Part shown: piece by piece, positions 17,593 through 26,206 of the stretch
Layout of the letters: every line of letters starts with the position of its first letter
How positions within the stretch are numbered: the first letter of the stretch is position 1
Assembly: GCF_010731535.1 (NCBI RefSeq)
Contig: NZ_AP022581.1
Location: 4,907,952 to 4,971,951 of the forward strand
Direction: 5' to 3'
DNA from: Mycobacterium lacus
GTDB lineage: Bacteria; Actinomycetota; Actinomycetes; Mycobacteriales; Mycobacteriaceae
DNA length: 64,000 bases
The notes under the pieces: generated by a model
The model's input: only the letters and a program-made list of their open reading frames with translations
Told to the model about the DNA's origin: nothing
Database searches by the model: none
Translations under genes and position numbers: made by a program

Positions 17593-17672
17593 TCTGAGAG
17601 CCGATGGCTTGCGCAGCACCACCGGCAGCACCTGCGCCAGTATTGGTGGCGGGAATGGGCGAGGTTGTCAGG

Positions 17673-18248
17673 CTACGCCGACAGTGTGTCGGTGATCGGG
17701 TGTACCTGCAGTTGGCAGGCCTCGATGGTGGTCGGCACGGTGAACACTTCGACGGTGTTGGGAAGGTTGACGCGCAGGTCGGTATACGTGGGGCACTGGT
17801 TGCCGTTGCCGTCGATGGCCATGCCTTCCACGATGGCCTGTGCCCGTTGCGCCAGCGACAGGGTGGCGGTGGGCGGCACGGTGTCGGTGGCCGGCAAGCC
17901 GCCCATGTAGCCGCGCGGCGTGGGCTTGGCGTGAATGAGGGGCCCGCCGGCGCCCGACTCGACGTCGGGGTAGCCACTGAGCGTGCACGGCGCCGCTCCG
18001 CTGGCGAGGGTGAATATCAGGGTCAGCGCCCGGTGACCCACGGCGACCTGGGTCGGGGAGGTACTCACGGCGATCTGCTCCCCCTTGCACGGCGTCGGCT
18101 CTTCGCCGGTGTCGGCCGGTGCGGCCCATGCGGCCGGGCCCAGCACTACGGCGGCACAACTTGTTGTCGCCAGGACACCGGTGGCGACTGCTCGACGGGC
18201 CCGCCGCTGCATCGGGCGCTCTTGACGTTCGTGCATGGCCGTGATCAT
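17673..18248 (-). CDS. Secreted DUF4232-family protein
   Basis: Up to 191 residues (ATG 18248; ATG 18236 also possible). The N-terminus RRARRAVATGVLATTSCAAVVLGPAAWAAP is a signal peptide with arginine pairs. The mature part has the DUF4232 pattern ALTLIFTLASGAAPCTLSGYPDV and paired cysteines. DUF4232 proteins are common actinobacterial exported or lipoproteins of unknown role. Not at this place in H37Rv. GC is high like the host, so it probably was not acquired together with the adjacent restriction-modification pair. Confidence 0.85.
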   Translation of the reverse strand: MITAMHERQERPMQRRARRAVATGVLATTSCAAVVLGPAAWAAPADTGEEPTPCKGEQIAVSTSPTQVAVGHRALTLIFTLASGAAPCTLSGYPDVESGAGGPLIHAKPTPRGYMGGLPATDTVPPTATLSLAQRAQAIVEGMAIDGNGNQCPTYTDLRVNLPNTVEVFTVPTTIEACQLQVHPITDTLSA

Positions 18249-18314
18249 CCCGCATAGTGGCAGGCGATTGGGCTAAATCGCCCGAATCGAGGGGCAGGTC
18301 GGGGCCTGCGTGCC

Positions 18315-18572
18315 TCAGAGGCGCCACGCTATCGCCAGCACGCCCACCGTCAACAGCGCGGCGCCGACGACGATGAGCGCCGTGCCGGACGATGCGGCCC
18401 GGGCCGGCGGTGTTAGCTGATGCGGACGAGCACCCGGCTGTGGACGAGTGCGCGCGCGCTGTTTCAGGCCGACGATCAACAGGATCCATCCCAGCGTGGG
18501 AACGCCGAGTGCCAGTGCCAGGTACCCCGCCTGAAAGGCACCACCATGCGAGGCGAGGTGGGTGACGGTCAT
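18315..18572 (-). CDS. Small two-helix membrane protein, unknown
   Basis: 85 residues from ATG 18572 (MTVTHLASHGGAFQAG). Helix 1 YLALALGVPTLGWILLIVGLK, a polar linker with KQRARTRPQP, and helix 2 TALIVVGAALLTVGVLAIAW. No family recognised. It lies 66 bases upstream of the DUF4232 gene on the same strand and may form a pair with it; divergent from dppA. An upstream in-frame ATG at 18638 would add 22 arginine/proline-rich residues that look non-coding. Confidence 0.65.
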   Translation of the reverse strand: MTVTHLASHGGAFQAGYLALALGVPTLGWILLIVGLKQRARTRPQPGARPHQLTPPARAASSGTALIVVGAALLTVGVLAIAWRL

Positions 18573-18693
18573 CAGCGGGATTCTAGGTTGTGGTGGCCGC
18601 CGCGGCACGGCGTCGTGGCGCCGTGGCCGGCTCCGCACTTCACTGCCTGGCGAACCGGACGCTACAAGCAGGCCTTAGCTTAGTGTCGCTGTC

Positions 18694-20325
18694 ATGCGTC
18701 GGATGCGGGCCGCCCTGGCCTGGACAGCCTCGGTCGCCGCCGGATTGCTGGTGGTCGCGCCGGCGGCCGGTTGCGGTGGTGGCGTCCTGAGCCCCGATGT
18801 GGTGCTGGTCAACGGCGGGGAACCCCCCAACCCGTTGATCCCGACGAGCACCAACGACAGCAATGGCGGCCGGATCATAGACCGGCTGTTCGCGGGCCTG
18901 ATGTCCTACGACGCCAAGGGCAACCCGTCGCCGGAGGTCGCCCAGGCGATCGAGACCACCGACAACGTCAACTTCCGAATCACTCTCAAACCGGGTTGGA
19001 CGTTCACGGACGGATCGCCGGTGACGGCCCACTCGTTCGTCGACGCGTGGAACTACGGGGCGCTGAGCGCCAACGCCCAACTGCAGCAGAGCTTTTTCAG
19101 CCCGATCGACGGGTTCGACGAAGTCGCCGGCCGTGCGGGCGACGGCAAACGCGCCACCATGTCCGGCCTGCAGGTGGTCAACGACCTCGAGTTCAGGGTG
19201 CGGCTCAAGGCCCCGACCATAGACTTCATGTTGCGGCTGGGCTTCAGCTCGTTCTATCCGCTGCCGGCCGCGGCATTTCGGGACATGGCGGCGTTTGGGC
19301 GGAACCCGATCGGCAACGGCCCGTACAAACTGGCCGACGGTCCCAATGGGCAAGCGTGGGAACACAACGTCAAGATCGATCTGGTGCCCAACCCCGGTTA
19401 CCACGGCAACCGGATGCCGCGCAACAAGGGCCTGCGGTTCGAGTTCTACGCCAATCTGGACACCGCCTATGCCGACCTGCTGTCCGGCAATCTCGATGTG
19501 CTGGACACGATTCCGCCGAGCGCGTTGCCGATCTACAAGCGCGACCTCGGCGCCAACGTCACTACCGGGCCCGCCGCGGTGAATCAGTCCCTCGACACCC
19601 CGTTTCGGCTGCCGCATTTCGCCGGCGAGGAAGGCCGGTTGCGGCGGCTGGCGTTGTCGGCCGCGATCAACCGCCCACAAATCTGCCGGCAGATCTTCGT
19701 CGGCACCCGCAGTCCGGCACGGGATTTCACTGCCCGGTCGTTGCCGGGCTTCGACCCGAACCTGCCGGGCAGCGACGCGCTGGACTTCAATCCCGAACGG
19801 GCGCGGCGGCTCTGGGCCCAAGCCGACGCGATATCGGCATGGAGCGGCCGATACGCGATCGCCTACAACGCCGACAGCGGCCATCGGGAGTGGGTGGACG
19901 CGGTGGCCAACAGCATCAAGAACGTTCTGGGCATCGACGCTGTCGGGGCGCCGGCGCCCACGTTTGCCGGGCTGCGCACCCAGATCGCCAACCGCACGAT
20001 CGACACTGCGTTTCGCTCCGGGTGGCAGGGTGACTATCCGTCGATGATCGAGTTCCTCGCCCCGCTGTATGCCACCGGGGCGGGATCCAACGACGTCGGC
20101 TACTCCAACCGTGAGTTCGACGCGGCGCTGCTGGCCGCCGAGGCGGCGCCCACCCTGCGCGAGGCCACGGTGCTGGCCAATACTGCGCAGCGAATCCTGT
20201 TGCAGGACATGCCCGCTGTGCCGCTGTGGGATTATGTCAGCGTGGTCGGGTGGTCGCCGCGGGTCAGCAACGTCACGGTCACCTGGAATGGTCTGCCGGA
20301 CTACGAGAACATCGCCAAGGCTTGA
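18694..20325 (+). CDS. dppA: Dipeptide/oligopeptide ABC transporter substrate-binding lipoprotein DppA
   Basis: 543 residues. Signal peptide with lipobox (LVVAPAAGC) then an SBP family 5 domain (ITLKPGWTFTDGSPVTAHSFVDAWNYG). Lipid-anchored outside the membrane; delivers peptides, and in M. tuberculosis also reported to help acquire haem, to DppBCD. First gene of the dppABCD operon; the dppB ATG follows its stop by one base. Confidence 0.96.
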   Translation: MRRMRAALAWTASVAAGLLVVAPAAGCGGGVLSPDVVLVNGGEPPNPLIPTSTNDSNGGRIIDRLFAGLMSYDAKGNPSPEVAQAIETTDNVNFRITLKPGWTFTDGSPVTAHSFVDAWNYGALSANAQLQQSFFSPIDGFDEVAGRAGDGKRATMSGLQVVNDLEFRVRLKAPTIDFMLRLGFSSFYPLPAAAFRDMAAFGRNPIGNGPYKLADGPNGQAWEHNVKIDLVPNPGYHGNRMPRNKGLRFEFYANLDTAYADLLSGNLDVLDTIPPSALPIYKRDLGANVTTGPAAVNQSLDTPFRLPHFAGEEGRLRRLALSAAINRPQICRQIFVGTRSPARDFTARSLPGFDPNLPGSDALDFNPERARRLWAQADAISAWSGRYAIAYNADSGHREWVDAVANSIKNVLGIDAVGAPAPTFAGLRTQIANRTIDTAFRSGWQGDYPSMIEFLAPLYATGAGSNDVGYSNREFDAALLAAEAAPTLREATVLANTAQRILLQDMPAVPLWDYVSVVGWSPRVSNVTVTWNGLPDYENIAKA

Positions 20326-20326
20326 G

Positions 20327-21253
20327 ATGGGTTGGTACATCGCGCGCCGGGTCGCCGTCATAGTACCGGTATTCCTCGGCGCCACGCTGCTGATCTACGG
20401 CATGGTGTTCCTGCTGCCCGGTGACCCGGTCGCCGCGCTGGCCGGGGACCGGCCGCTGACGCCCGCGGTGGCCGCGCAGCTGCGTTCCCGGTACCACCTC
20501 GACGATCCGTTCGTGGTGCAGTACCTGCGCTATCTGGGCGGCATCCTGCACGGCGATCTGGGTCGCGCCTATTCCGGACTGCCCGTGAGCGCCGTCCTGG
20601 CACACGCATTTCCGGTCACGATCAGGCTCGCACTGATTGCGTTGGCGGTGGAGGCGGTGCTGGGCATCGGGTTCGGGGTGATCGCCGGCCTGCGCCAGGG
20701 CGGAATCTTCGATGCCGCGGTGCTGATCACCGGACTCATCATCATCGCGATTCCCATTTTCGTGCTGGGCTTTCTGGCGCAATTCCTGTTCGGGGTCCGG
20801 CTGGGAATCGCGCCGGTCACCGTGGGCGAACGGGCGACGTTCGCGAGGCTGGTGCTACCCGGGATTGTGCTGGGCGCGGTGTCATTCGCCTACGTGGTGC
20901 GGTTGACCCGCTCCGCGGTGGCCGCCAATGCGCACGCCGACTATGTGCGCACCGCCACCGCCAAGGGGCTGTCGCGGCCCAGGGTGGTGACGGTGCACAT
21001 CCTGCGCAACTCGCTGATCCCGGTGGTGACCTTCCTGGGCGCCGACCTGGGGGCGCTGATGGGTGGGGCGATCGTGACCGAAGGCATTTTCAACATCCAC
21101 GGCGTCGGCGGCGTGCTGTATCAGGCGGTCACCAGGCAGGAGGCGCCGACGGTGGTGTCGATCGTCACCGTGCTGGTGCTGATCTACCTGATCACGAATT
21201 TGGTCGTGGACCTGCTGTATGCGGCGCTGGACCCGCGGATCCGGTATGGCTGA
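20327..21253 (+). CDS. dppB: Dipeptide ABC transporter permease DppB
   Basis: 308 residues with six predicted transmembrane helices and the permease EAA loop (HADYVRTATAKGLSRPRVV) that docks the ATPase. N-terminus MGWYIARRVAVIVPVFLGATLLIYGMVF is typical of DppB/OppB. Start ATG 20327 is one base after the dppA stop; its 3' end overlaps dppC by 8 bases. Confidence 0.95.
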   Translation: MGWYIARRVAVIVPVFLGATLLIYGMVFLLPGDPVAALAGDRPLTPAVAAQLRSRYHLDDPFVVQYLRYLGGILHGDLGRAYSGLPVSAVLAHAFPVTIRLALIALAVEAVLGIGFGVIAGLRQGGIFDAAVLITGLIIIAIPIFVLGFLAQFLFGVRLGIAPVTVGERATFARLVLPGIVLGAVSFAYVVRLTRSAVAANAHADYVRTATAKGLSRPRVVTVHILRNSLIPVVTFLGADLGALMGGAIVTEGIFNIHGVGGVLYQAVTRQEAPTVVSIVTVLVLIYLITNLVVDLLYAALDPRIRYG

Positions 21254-22109
21254 GCACACCGGGTTCTGGCTCGAAACGTGGCGCGGGCTGCGCCGGCGTC
21301 CGAAATTCGTCATCGCCGCCGCGCTGATCCTGCTGATCCTGGCCGTCGCGGCATTTCCTGCGCTGTTCACGTCCGCCGATCCCACCTACGCCGATCCCAG
21401 CCAAAGCCTGCTCCCTCCGTCGTCGGCGCACTGGTTCGGCACCGACCTGCAGGGCCACGACATCTACGCGCGCACCGTCTACGGGGCGCGGGCCTCCGTC
21501 ACCGTGGGGCTGGGAGCCACGTTGTCGGTGTTCGTCGTCGGCGGGGCGCTGGGCGCGCTGGCCGGGTTTTACGGCGGCTGGGTCGACGCGGTGGTCTCCC
21601 GCATCACCGATGTGTTCTTCGGCCTGCCCCTGCTGCTGGCCGCCATCGTGCTGATGCAAGTCCTGCGTCACCGCACGGTGTGGACGGTGATCGCCATCTT
21701 GGCCCTGTTCGGCTGGCCGCAAGTGGCCAGGATCGCCCGTGGCGCGGTGCTCGAGGTGCGGACCCGTGATTATGTGCTCGCGGCTAAGGCGTTGGGCCTG
21801 AGCAGGTTTCAGATTCTGCTGCGACACGTGCTGCCCAACGCAATGGGCCCGGTGATCGCCGTGGCCACCATTGCCCTGGGGATCTTCGTCGTCACCGAGG
21901 CCACGCTGTCCTACCTCGGGGTGGGACTGCCGCCGTCGCTGGTGTCCTGGGGCGGCGATATCAACGTCGCGCAGACCCGGCTGCGATCCGGCTCGCCCAT
22001 ACTGTTCTATCCCGCGGGCGCACTGGCGATCACGGTGCTGGCCTTCATGATGCTGGGGGATGCCCTGCGCGATGCCCTGGATCCGGCGGCACGGGTATGG
22101 CGCGCATGA
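21246..22109 (+). CDS. dppC: Dipeptide ABC transporter permease DppC
   Basis: 287 residues from ATG 21246 (MAEHTGFWLETWRGLRRRPK). OppC/DppC architecture: N-terminal helix, the periplasmic segment LLPPSSAHWFGTDLQGHDIYARTVYGAR, then the permease core with EAA loop TRDYVLAAKALGLSRFQIL. It overlaps dppB upstream and dppD downstream, so production of the membrane pair is coupled. Confidence 0.95.
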   Translation: MAEHTGFWLETWRGLRRRPKFVIAAALILLILAVAAFPALFTSADPTYADPSQSLLPPSSAHWFGTDLQGHDIYARTVYGARASVTVGLGATLSVFVVGGALGALAGFYGGWVDAVVSRITDVFFGLPLLLAAIVLMQVLRHRTVWTVIAILALFGWPQVARIARGAVLEVRTRDYVLAAKALGLSRFQILLRHVLPNAMGPVIAVATIALGIFVVTEATLSYLGVGLPPSLVSWGGDINVAQTRLRSGSPILFYPAGALAITVLAFMMLGDALRDALDPAARVWRA

Positions 22110-23728
22110 GCAGCGCGGAATCGCCGTTGCTGTCCGTCGAGGGCCTACAGGTCAGGTTCGGTGCCGACGCCCCCGCGGTCTGCGGCGTGGACCTGACCGT
22201 GGGTCGCGGCCAGACCGTCGCCGTCGTCGGCGAATCGGGATCGGGGAAATCGACCACGGCCGCCGCGATCCTTGGGCTGCTTGCCCCCGGCGGACGAATT
22301 GCCGCCGGGCGCATCGTTTTCGACGGGCGCGACATCACGTCAGCCGACCGGCGGCTCCTCCGGTCGATTCGCGGTCGCGGCATCGGCTACGTACCCCAAG
22401 ACCCGATGACCAACCTGAACCCGGTCTGGAAGGTCGGCTTCCAGATCTCAGAAGCGTTGCGGGCCAACACCGATGGCCGCAAAGCGCGGCGACGGGCGGT
22501 GGAGTTGCTCGGCCAGGCCGGCATGCCCGATCCGGGCAAGCAAGCCGGGCGATATCCGCATCAGTTGTCCGGCGGCATGTGTCAGCGTGCGCTGATCGCT
22601 ATCGGCCTGGCCGGCCGGCCGCTGCTGCTGATCGCCGACGAGCCGACGTCGGCGCTCGACGTCACCGTGCAGCGGCAGGTGCTCGACCATTTGCGGCGCC
22701 TCACGGGCGAACTGGGTACCGCGCTGCTGCTGATCACCCACGATCTTGCGCTCGCCGCCGAACGAGCCGAGGCCGTGGTTGTCATGCATCGCGGGAGGGT
22801 GGTGGAGTCCGGTGCGGCGCAGTCGATTTTGCGGGATCCGAAGCACGAGTACACCCGGCGTCTGGTGGCCGCGGCTGCGTCGCTGATGACGCGCAACAGG
22901 ATTCCGGCGCGGGTGGCAAACGCCACCGAGTCCGGGGACGTTCTCGTCGCCTCGGAGCTGACCAAGATCTACCGCGAGTCTCGCGGCGCACCGTGGCGCC
23001 GGATCGAGTCTCGGGCGGTCGACGGGGTGTCGTTCCGGCTACCACGGGGGAGCACCCTGGCGATCGTCGGCGAGTCGGGCTCGGGGAAGTCGACGCTGGC
23101 CCGGATGGTGCTTGGCCTGTTGCGACCCACTTCGGGCACGGTGGTTTTCGACGGCACCGACGTTGGCGCCCTGAACCGCAAGGAGGCGTTGGCTTTTCGC
23201 CGTCGGGTACAGCCGGTGTTCCAGGACCCGTACAGCAGCCTGGATCCCAGGTACTCGGTGTTTCGCGCCATCGAGGAACCGTTGCGCATCCACCGGGTCG
23301 GTGACCGCAAGCAGCGCCAGCGGGCCGTGCGTGAGCTGATCGACCAGGTGGCGCTGCCGTCGTCGGTCGCGGGCCGGCTGCCCCGCGAGCTGTCCGGCGG
23401 TCAGCGGCAGCGCGTCGCCATCGCGCGGGCGTTGGCGCTGCGACCCGAGCTGCTGGTGTGCGACGAGGCGGTCTCGGCGTTAGACGTGTTGGTGCAGGAG
23501 CAAATCCTTGCGCTGTTGGCCGATCTGCAGGCCCGCCTCGGCCTGACCTACCTGTTCATCAGCCACGATCTGGCGGTGATCCGGCAGATCGCCGACGACG
23601 TGCTGGTCATGCGCGCCGGGCGGGTGGTGGAGCACGCAACCACCGAGGACGTGTTCAACCGGCCTCGCCAGGAGTACACCCGCCAGTTGCTGGAGGCCAT
23701 TCCCGGCGCCCAGTCGGCTTCCCGATAG
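22106..23728 (+). CDS. dppD: Dipeptide ABC transporter double ATPase DppD
   Basis: 540 residues from ATG 22106 in the ATGA overlap; ATG 22097 is also in frame. A fusion of the DppD and DppF ATPases: Walker A GESGSGKST occurs twice (N- and C-half), signatures LSGGM and LSGGQ, Walker B LLIADEP and LLVCDEA, each with an oligopeptide-transporter tail. The second Walker B has Ala instead of Pro after Glu. It powers uptake through DppBC on the cytoplasmic side. Confidence 0.95.
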   Translation: MSSAESPLLSVEGLQVRFGADAPAVCGVDLTVGRGQTVAVVGESGSGKSTTAAAILGLLAPGGRIAAGRIVFDGRDITSADRRLLRSIRGRGIGYVPQDPMTNLNPVWKVGFQISEALRANTDGRKARRRAVELLGQAGMPDPGKQAGRYPHQLSGGMCQRALIAIGLAGRPLLLIADEPTSALDVTVQRQVLDHLRRLTGELGTALLLITHDLALAAERAEAVVVMHRGRVVESGAAQSILRDPKHEYTRRLVAAAASLMTRNRIPARVANATESGDVLVASELTKIYRESRGAPWRRIESRAVDGVSFRLPRGSTLAIVGESGSGKSTLARMVLGLLRPTSGTVVFDGTDVGALNRKEALAFRRRVQPVFQDPYSSLDPRYSVFRAIEEPLRIHRVGDRKQRQRAVRELIDQVALPSSVAGRLPRELSGGQRQRVAIARALALRPELLVCDEAVSALDVLVQEQILALLADLQARLGLTYLFISHDLAVIRQIADDVLVMRAGRVVEHATTEDVFNRPRQEYTRQLLEAIPGAQSASR

Positions 23729-23738
23729 GTTGCAACCT

Positions 23739-24515
23739 GTGAGCGACCCGCTGGCTCCGCTGATGGAGCTCCCCGGCGTCGCCGAGGCGAGCGACCGGGC
23801 ACGCGACGCGCTGGGCCGGGCGCACCGGCACCCGGCCAACCTGCGGGGCTGGCCGGTGACCGCGGCCGAGGCGGCGCTGCGGGCGGCGCGGGCCTCCTCG
23901 GTGCTCGACGGCGGCCCCGTGCGCCTGGACGATTTGGGCGGTCCGGCGCCGCATGGTTTGGGAGTCGGCGATCCGGTGCTCGCCGGCGCCTTGCGGGTGG
24001 CGCAGGCGCTGGAGGGCGGCGGGGGACCCCTGGTCGGAGTGTGGCGGCGGGCCCCGTTGCAGGCGCTAGCCCGCCTGCACATGCTGGCGGCGGCCGACCA
24101 GGTCGACGCCGACCGGCTGGGCCGCCCGCGCCCCGACGCCGGAATTGGGCCGCGTCTCGAGGTGCTCGCCGACGTGGTGACCCGTCCGACGCGGGCGTCG
24201 GCGCCGGTGGTTGCCGCGGTCGCACACGGGGAGCTGTTGACGCTGAAGCCGTTTGGCGGTGCCGACGGCGTGGTGGCGCGCGCGGTGTCGCGACTGGTGA
24301 CGATCGCCACCGGGCTGGATCCGCACGGACTGGGTGTGCCGGAGGTCAGTTGGATGCGGCAACCCGTGAATTACCGCGACGCCGCACGCGGATTCGCCGA
24401 GGGCACGGCCGAGGGTGTGGCGGGCTGGCTGGTGCTGTGCTGCCGGGCGATGCAAGCCGGTGCGCAGGAGGCCGTGTCGATCGCCGAGTTGGTAGCTGGG
24501 GGCCCTCGCAAATAA
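23739..24515 (+). CDS. Conserved actinobacterial hypothetical protein (Rv3662c-type)
   Basis: 258 residues from GTG 23739, 10 bases after dppD and probably in its operon. Alanine-rich helical protein with conserved patches HRHPANLRGWPVTAAEAALRAARASSVLDGGP and SAPVVAAVAHGELLTLKPFGGADGVVARA. The SSVLDG patch followed by a predicted helical bundle is reminiscent of Fic-like scaffolds, but no HPFxxGNG motif is present, so I do not call it Fic. Function unknown. Confidence 0.8.
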   Translation: MSDPLAPLMELPGVAEASDRARDALGRAHRHPANLRGWPVTAAEAALRAARASSVLDGGPVRLDDLGGPAPHGLGVGDPVLAGALRVAQALEGGGGPLVGVWRRAPLQALARLHMLAAADQVDADRLGRPRPDAGIGPRLEVLADVVTRPTRASAPVVAAVAHGELLTLKPFGGADGVVARAVSRLVTIATGLDPHGLGVPEVSWMRQPVNYRDAARGFAEGTAEGVAGWLVLCCRAMQAGAQEAVSIAELVAGGPRK

Positions 24516-24530
24516 CCGTTTCGGCAATGC

Positions 24531-24571
24531 AAAAAGCGGGCGGCGATCGAGGGTTTCGAATCGCCGCCCGC
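24531..24571 (-). terminator. Intrinsic terminator of the Ms1-like RNA
   Basis: GCGGGCGGCGAT (24536-24547) pairs perfectly over 12 bases with ATCGCCGCCCGC (24560-24571). On the minus strand the stem is followed by five U residues (the A run at 24531-24535). No T run follows on the plus strand, so it acts on minus-strand transcription. One of few textbook terminators in the window. Confidence 0.9.
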
Positions 24572-24835
24572 CGACACGGATCTCGGTTACCATGCGTGCA
24601 CTTCTTCGGCTGCGTGGGTGGCCTCGGCGATCTTGCGACACTTCCGGTTGCAGCCCCACCCAAAGGGCCGTCGCGACCATCCATTCTTCGCAATTACGCA
24701 GGCCCGCAACACTTCTGCCATTATCGCGGCTATGACTCCGCGTGGGTGCCGGGAACCGTGTTTAGGCGCCCGGGTCGGGAGATCGAACCTTCTCTTCCGG
24801 ATCGACCTAGGCCTCACCGGGCTTCCGTGGTTCCT
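24535..24835 (-). ncRNA. Ms1/MTS2823-type small RNA (RNA polymerase core-binding)
   Basis: A 405-base gene-free stretch lies between the Rv3662c and Rv3661 equivalents, where H37Rv encodes MTS2823, the Ms1 homologue of about 300 nt that binds RNA polymerase core in stationary phase. Here a minus-strand transcript would end at a strong hairpin-plus-U terminator (24571-24531). Upstream, the minus strand has TTGGCC, an 18-base spacer and TAGTAG/TAGTAC near 24840-24850, giving an RNA of about 300 nt in the same relative orientation. Ends are approximate. Confidence 0.8.
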
Positions 24836-24920
24836 TTGTACTACTAGCCGCTTGACACAGCAAGGGCCAATTTGAGCGAAGGTCGCGAGGCGGCATCGGA
24901 TTGCGCCCGCGAGGCGTTTG

Positions 24921-25778
24921 CTAGAAGGCGTAGCGGCGTAGCACCGCGTAGGTGACCGCTCCGGCGGCAAGCGCGCTGACCCCGACGGCTGCCGTGGTCG
25001 CGATCGCCGCGCCCGACGGCGCCGGGAGGCGATCGCGCAGCGACACCGGCCGGGAGAACGACAGCACGGGCCAACCGCGGCCGACGGCTTCCTTGCGCAA
25101 TCCGCGATCGGGGTTGACGACCGAGGGATGGCCAACCGCCTCGAGCATCGGCAGGTCGGTGATCGAGTCGGAATAGGCGTAGCAGTGTTCCAGCGGGTAG
25201 CCCTCGCGGGCCGCCAACTCCCGGATAGCCTGCACCTTGCCCTCGCCGTAGCAGTAGAACGCCACCTCGCCGGTGTACTTGCCGTCCTCGACGACCATCC
25301 GGGTCGCCATCGCGTGGGTAGCGCCCAGCGCACGCGCGATCGGCGCCACGATCTCTTCCCCCGACGCCGAGACCACCACGACGTCCCGGCCGCACAGTTT
25401 GTGGGCGGCGATCAGGTCCGCGGCTTCGGCGAACACCAACGGAGTCACGATGTCGTGCAGCGTTTCGTTGACGATCGCCCTCACCTGCGCCGCATCCCAA
25501 CCGGTGCACATGTTGGTCATGTGGGTGCGCATCCGGTCCATCTGATCGTGGTCGGCGCCGGAGAGCAGAAATATGAACTGCGCGTAGCTGGACTTGAGCA
25601 CGGCGCGGCGGTTGAGCAGTCCCTGAGCGAAGAAGGGTTTGCTGAACGCCAGCGTGCTGGACTTCGCGATGATGGTCTTGTCCAGATCGAAGAAGGCGGC
25701 GGTGCGGGCGTGCGGAGCGGTGCCTGCGGCTCTTTGCGGTGAGGTTTGCTGGTGGGCGGCCGAGTCGGAGACGGTCAC
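24921..25778 (-). CDS. HAD-superfamily phosphatase, SerB-like, membrane-anchored (Rv3661-type)
   Basis: 285 residues from GTG 25778 (VTVSDSAAHQQ). HAD motif I DLDKT, motif II VVSASGEE, and motif III/IV YSDSITDLPML, as in the SerB/PSP-like HAD-IB group. The C-terminus ends in a transmembrane helix (AIATTAAVGVSALAAGAVTYAVL), so the domain is membrane-tethered; this hints at a lipid or envelope phosphate substrate. Upstream in-frame extension to 25946 lacks coding character. Confidence 0.88.
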   Translation of the reverse strand: MTVSDSAAHQQTSPQRAAGTAPHARTAAFFDLDKTIIAKSSTLAFSKPFFAQGLLNRRAVLKSSYAQFIFLLSGADHDQMDRMRTHMTNMCTGWDAAQVRAIVNETLHDIVTPLVFAEAADLIAAHKLCGRDVVVVSASGEEIVAPIARALGATHAMATRMVVEDGKYTGEVAFYCYGEGKVQAIRELAAREGYPLEHCYAYSDSITDLPMLEAVGHPSVVNPDRGLRKEAVGRGWPVLSFSRPVSLRDRLPAPSGAAIATTAAVGVSALAAGAVTYAVLRRYAF

Positions 25779-25962
25779 CGAACCAGCATAGGGCGGCGGT
25801 CCGACGGGGCCACGGCCCTGTGCCCGAAAACGGCGCTCCGGGACCGATGTTGACAGCTTTTCGACGGCATTTTCACGGCTCAAGCTGTACTTTCGGCAAA
25901 AGGCGGTACTTGCGTGAATGCGGACTGTCATGTGTATAGTAAGCATTACTCGGCCTCGAGCC

Positions 25963-26009
25963 GAGGGTGCATCAGTCCGACCCCCCGGGGCTGATGCACG
26001 ACGACCCTC
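25963..26009. promoter_or_regulatory. Long hairpin upstream of the ssd-tad operon
   Basis: GTGCATCAG (25967-25975) pairs perfectly with CTGATGCAC (25991-25999), and outer GAGGG/CCCTC bases extend the stem with a small bulge. It sits in the 428-base region before ssd, about 25 bases after TATAGT at 25935, which could be a -10. A C-tract/GGCGGGGG hairpin follows at about 26015-26030. It could be a 5' leader structure or an operator; the rest of the region (25779-26206) shows no gene. Confidence 0.45.
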
Positions 26010-26206
26010 GCCTCCTCCCCCCCTGGCGGGGGTCGTCCCTTTTGTGGGGTGAAATCTTCGCCCGCAGGGTGCTTAGTCCGACTGTGCGCGCGTTGCGGGG
26101 AGTGGTGTCCGGGCTGTTCCGAGCGCTTTGTGCACACCTGCGTACGTATCCACAAATTCGGGTTTGGGACTGGTGTCTCATAGTCACGACCCCGCACGGT
26201 GGGTAG

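Noticed and set aside
23739..24515. Fic-domain protein
   Set aside because: No HPFxxGNG-type catalytic motif is present; only a vague helical resemblance.
25779..25946. 56-residue N-terminal extension of the HAD phosphatase
   Set aside because: Residues are not protein-like and the GTG at 25778 matches the known start; the segment is better read as promoter region.
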